Of a stretch of 8,737 nt of DNA, positions 6,317 to 8,737 are shown piece after piece (within the stretch, counting starts at the first letter, position 1; every line of letters starts with the position of its first letter). The notes below the pieces were generated by a model. It had not been told where the DNA came from, made no database searches, and was given only the letters and a program-made list of their open reading frames with translations. The position numbers and the translations under genes are program-made. Source of the stretch: Candidatus Woesearchaeota archaeon (GTDB taxonomy: Archaea > Nanobdellota > Nanobdellia > Woesearchaeales > UBA12501); NCBI GenBank assembly GCA_026394915.1, contig JAPLZS010000088.1:1-8737 (forward strand), in the 5' to 3' direction.

Positions 6317-7348
6317 ATGAAACTATACAAAGAAGGATCCATAACAGAGAAGATCGGGGAGGAACTGGTAGACAATGTCCTCGAGGCAGGCCTTGCCATA
6401 CTCCTGGTCATGAGCGGAATCAATTACTTCAATCTTGACAACAAATGGGTTGAGGCGATGAGGCTCCTGACTGACAGGGTTGGCTTCGGCAGCTCTGAAA
6501 AGGAGATCTCCATGATGATGAGCTCTATTGCAAACACATTCCCATTCAATTTTGTCCAGCAGCATCAGGGATGGACACTGGCGATAGGGATAACGCTCTG
6601 CATAGCCGGAATAGTGGCAAAGGTGCTCACCCTTAAATCAAAGGAAGAGCTAATAAGGGACATAGGAGAGATCATATTTGTTCCAGGCATAATCGGCGTT
6701 GTGTCAATCGTATTCATACAGATACTCACAGTCAATTCAATAAATGACCTCATGCTCAGGGCCCAGCTTGTGACAACACAGCTTGCTTTCAATAAAGCAG
6801 ATTCAGCTACAATGATATGGAACATGATGGGATTGCTTTTCCTGATAGGATTCTTCTCTTTGATATTCGGATCCATGATCTACTATATCACAAAATCACT
6901 TGGAAGAAAGCCATTGCCATTATTCTTGTTCGGAAAATTCCTTGTCATAATAGGCTGGTTCGGGCTCATATACTATGCAGTCGTAAGGCTGTTTGCAATG
7001 GGTATTGTCGCGCAGAGCCTGTATGGAGGCAATATACTGAAGCTTTTCGCAGTAGCATGGTACATATCAAGAGGAACATTCATAGTGGCAGTATGCATGT
7101 TTGCATTGGGATTTACATTGTACAGTTATGGAAGGAAAGAGATAAAGAGAAAGAGGAAGCTTGCATTGATAGAGGGAAGAAGGGTTCATGTTGTACCTTA
7201 TGACAAGCCAGGACATCAGACCCGTCAGCAGGGCTATTATCAGAATATGCAGCATCAACAGCATTATGGGCAGAATCTTGATTACACACAACATTATCCT
7301 GAGCTATATGGACAGCAAACTCAACATAAACCTGATTTCTATAAATAG
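6317..7348 (+). CDS. Six-helix membrane protein with a Gln/Tyr/His-rich cytoplasmic tail, function unknown
   Basis: A 343-residue protein, family not recognised. Hydrophobic segments at about 20-38, 86-105, 117-138, 169-192, 202-226 and 252-271 make six likely membrane helices. Basic residues cluster in the loops after helices 2 and 4 and strongly after helix 6 (GRKEIKRKRK), so by the positive-inside rule both ends are cytoplasmic. The loop between helices 1 and 2 is about 47 residues. Residues about 300-343 are low-complexity, rich in Gln, Tyr and His with repeated QQ, QH and YGQ words, and probably disordered. There is no signal-peptide cleavage site, catalytic motif or transporter signature. 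The start at 6317 is chosen over TTG 6296 (seven residues longer) because of the TATA box at 6277-6284. The gene stands alone with its own promoter; the methyltransferase behind it also has its own. Confidence 0.85.
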   Translation: MKLYKEGSITEKIGEELVDNVLEAGLAILLVMSGINYFNLDNKWVEAMRLLTDRVGFGSSEKEISMMMSSIANTFPFNFVQQHQGWTLAIGITLCIAGIVAKVLTLKSKEELIRDIGEIIFVPGIIGVVSIVFIQILTVNSINDLMLRAQLVTTQLAFNKADSATMIWNMMGLLFLIGFFSLIFGSMIYYITKSLGRKPLPLFLFGKFLVIIGWFGLIYYAVVRLFAMGIVAQSLYGGNILKLFAVAWYISRGTFIVAVCMFALGFTLYSYGRKEIKRKRKLALIEGRRVHVVPYDKPGHQTRQQGYYQNMQHQQHYGQNLDYTQHYPELYGQQTQHKPDFYK

Positions 7349-7357
7349 CTAAGTAGC

Positions 7358-7382
7358 GATATTTGTTAAGTATAAAAATATC
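7358..7382. repeat. Stem-loop after the membrane-protein gene
   Basis: GATATTT (7358-7364) and AAATATC (7376-7382) are a perfect 7-bp inverted repeat with an 11-base loop, 9 bases after the stop codon. It may act at the 3' end of the membrane-protein mRNA. It overlaps a TATA-like TATAAAAAT (7371-7379) and lies just before the methyltransferase promoter, so an operator role is also possible. Confidence 0.35.
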
Positions 7383-7391
7383 AAACACCAC

Positions 7392-7400
7392 ATTTAAATA
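7392..7400 (+). promoter_or_regulatory. TATA box of the RNA methyltransferase gene
   Basis: ATTTAAATA is centred about 27 bases before ATG 7423, so transcription should begin at or within a base or two of the start codon: a leaderless mRNA, with no Shine-Dalgarno sequence present. Confidence 0.6.
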
Positions 7401-7422
7401 CAGCAAAGTTCTATTTTAGATT

Positions 7423-8550
7423 ATGCAGGCAATAGCAATAACAAACCCAGGGATTGAATCCATCGCAGAGAAGGAGATAGTTGAGCTCATAAAGCCGAAG
7501 ATAACAGGAACAGAGGAGTCTGTCGTATTCTTCAGGCCAAAAGAGCTTATTGACCTTTGTGTGCTGTGCTACAAAGCCCAGTCGCTTTCAAAGGTGATGC
7601 TCCTGAAAGATATGATAACATTCAGGGATAAAAATGAGATATTCTGTGCAGCGAAGAAGCTTGATTTTTCTGATTTCATAAAAAAAGGCCTGAAGTTCAA
7701 GGTTAAATGTATGCATACCGGAGAGCATGACTTCAACAGCATTGAGATAGAAGAAGGGATTGGAGCAAACATAAAGGGGGATGTTGATCTTGATAATCCT
7801 GATGTTATAATCTTTGTTTATATCAACAAGAACAGATGCTATATCGGAATTGATTTCTCTGGATTTGATATGAGCAAGAGGCAGTACAGGGTATTCAACC
7901 TTAAAGAATCCCTTAAGGCCACTGTTGCATATTCATTGCTGAGGATAGCGGATTACAGGAAAAAGGATTTCCTTCTTGACCCTTTCTGCGGCTCAGGAGT
8001 GATCCCAATAGAAGCTGCTTTGTTCGGCTCGGATTTCCCTGTAAATTACTTCACAAAGAATAATTTTCTTTTCCTTAAGTTTGACTGCTTCAGGAATATT
8101 GGCTTTGACAAGTTCTTTGAGAAGATAGACAAGAAAATAGTTAAGAAGAACAGCCTGAAGATATACGGATATGAATCAATGCTGGGCTATGTGAAAGCAT
8201 CGCATAAGAACGCAAAGATCGCCGGAATAAACAAGAGCATAAACATAAGGAGAGTTGACCTTGACTGGCTTGACACAAAGGTGGACAAGACAAAGGTCGA
8301 CAAGATTGTTACAACGCCGCCTCAGCTCACAGAGAGGAACAGCAAGGTGATCGAGAAGCTCTACAAGGAATTCTTCTATCAAGCAGAGTTTGTCCTCAAG
8401 AAAAATGGGATTATTGTAGTTGTATCAGAGACAGAAGAGACAAAGAAGATGATTGAGAAACATGCTAGCCAGTTCAAGTTCAAGATAACCAAAGAGATGA
8501 AGATAATGCAGGGAAAGAAGCAGATAAGCGCATTGGTCATAAAAAGATGA
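7423..8550 (+). CDS. THUMP-domain SAM-dependent RNA methyltransferase (Trm14/RlmL-like)
   Basis: A 375-residue cytoplasmic protein with the two-part layout of the THUMP plus UPF0020 family, whose members (TrmN/Trm14 on tRNA G6, RlmL on 23S rRNA) make N2-methylguanosine. Residues about 50-145 correspond to the THUMP RNA-binding domain. The sequence KRQYRVFNLKESLKATVAYSLL (152-173) matches the RGYR...APLKENLAAALL linker of the family. SAM motif I is DPFCGSGVIPIEAAL (186-200). Motif IV, usually (N/D)PP(Y/F), is TPPQ (298-301) here, with the expected helix and GIIVVVSE strand after it. Length is near archaeal Trm14. Because motif IV holds the catalytic side chain and the aromatic that stacks on the base, the substrate or even the activity is uncertain, so no gene symbol is given. 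The gene has its own leaderless promoter. Confidence 0.85.
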   Translation: MQAIAITNPGIESIAEKEIVELIKPKITGTEESVVFFRPKELIDLCVLCYKAQSLSKVMLLKDMITFRDKNEIFCAAKKLDFSDFIKKGLKFKVKCMHTGEHDFNSIEIEEGIGANIKGDVDLDNPDVIIFVYINKNRCYIGIDFSGFDMSKRQYRVFNLKESLKATVAYSLLRIADYRKKDFLLDPFCGSGVIPIEAALFGSDFPVNYFTKNNFLFLKFDCFRNIGFDKFFEKIDKKIVKKNSLKIYGYESMLGYVKASHKNAKIAGINKSINIRRVDLDWLDTKVDKTKVDKIVTTPPQLTERNSKVIEKLYKEFFYQAEFVLKKNGIIVVVSETEETKKMIEKHASQFKFKITKEMKIMQGKKQISALVIKR

Positions 8551-8608
8551 GTGGATTATCTAAATAATAGGTTAATAATGTCAGGATTTTGCTGAATCAA
8601 TCACAAAA

Positions 8609-8618
8609 TTTATATAAA
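8609..8618 (+). promoter_or_regulatory. TATA box of the right-edge gene
   Basis: TTTATATAAA preceded by CACAAAA. The predicted start near 8639 leaves a leader of about 27 bases before ATG 8666, with GAGG at 8651-8654 as a loose ribosome binding site. Confidence 0.6.
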
Positions 8619-8665
8619 AATCTGTATATACACGGATAGAATCATAAAAAGAGGCAAGCATAGGA

Positions 8666-8737
8666 ATGTATACGAGAAAACCCAATCTATTTGAGAAAGC
8701 GCTCCTTGTTGTAGGCATTGCAGTGTTGATGGCAGGC
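8666..8737 (+). CDS. N-terminus of a membrane-anchored or exported protein (partial)
   Basis: Twenty-four codons run to the window edge without a stop. The protein begins with a short basic stretch, MYTRKPNLFEK, and continues into a hydrophobic run, ALLVVGIAVLMAG, which fits a signal anchor or the first membrane helix. A clear TATA box at 8609-8618 supports this as a real gene. Too little is visible to name a family. Confidence 0.6.
   Translation, partial: MYTRKPNLFEKALLVVGIAVLMAG

Noticed and set aside
6817..7203. Plus-strand 128-codon frame inside the membrane-protein gene
   Set aside because: It lies wholly inside a better-supported frame with coherent membrane helices and has no own promoter or ribosome binding site.

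Overview
The window looks archaeal. Genes are preceded by TATA boxes at archaeal spacing (for example 7392-7400 and 8609-8618), several transcripts would be leaderless or nearly so, and the main genes favour AGG/AGA arginine and ATA isoleucine codons. A bacterial-type gyrA, tiny zinc-ribbon and membrane proteins and modest gene sizes fit a DPANN-like archaeon (Woesearchaeota/Pacearchaeota type). That placement is inference; no rRNA or other marker is present to fix it.

Layout. Positions 2-373 hold the acidic C-terminal end of an unidentified protein and a 52-residue zinc-ribbon protein, probably one operon. Positions 374-626 have no gene but are packed with palindromes and a 55-nt hairpin. 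Positions 627-3391 are a defence module: a 56-residue ribbon-helix-helix (RHH) DNA-binding protein on the minus strand, divergent from an 834-residue protein that fuses nuclease, adenine methyltransferase and target-recognition domains. The two share an 89-bp promoter region with two pairs of ATTGTAAA-like repeats, each pair 11 bp apart, on either side of a common TATA box. Positions 3392-3628 contain short hairpins and the gyrA promoter. gyrA (DNA gyrase subunit A) fills 3629-6103. After a 200-bp gap with a possible small transcript come a six-helix membrane protein of unknown function (6317-7348), a THUMP-domain RNA methyltransferase (7423-8550) and the start of a probable membrane or exported protein at the right edge (8666 onward).

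How the parts work together. gyrA, the membrane protein and the methyltransferase each have their own promoter and look like ordinary chromosomal genes. The RHH/restriction-modification pair is visibly richer in A+T than its neighbours, sits between short palindromic stretches, and is probably an acquired cassette. Its most interesting aspect is regulatory: a small RHH protein is placed where a controller (C) protein stands in many type II restriction-modification systems, with candidate operators over both predicted transcription starts. gyrA carries leucine at the position equivalent to E. coli Ser83, and the methyltransferase has TPPQ where its family normally has (N/D)PP(Y/F).
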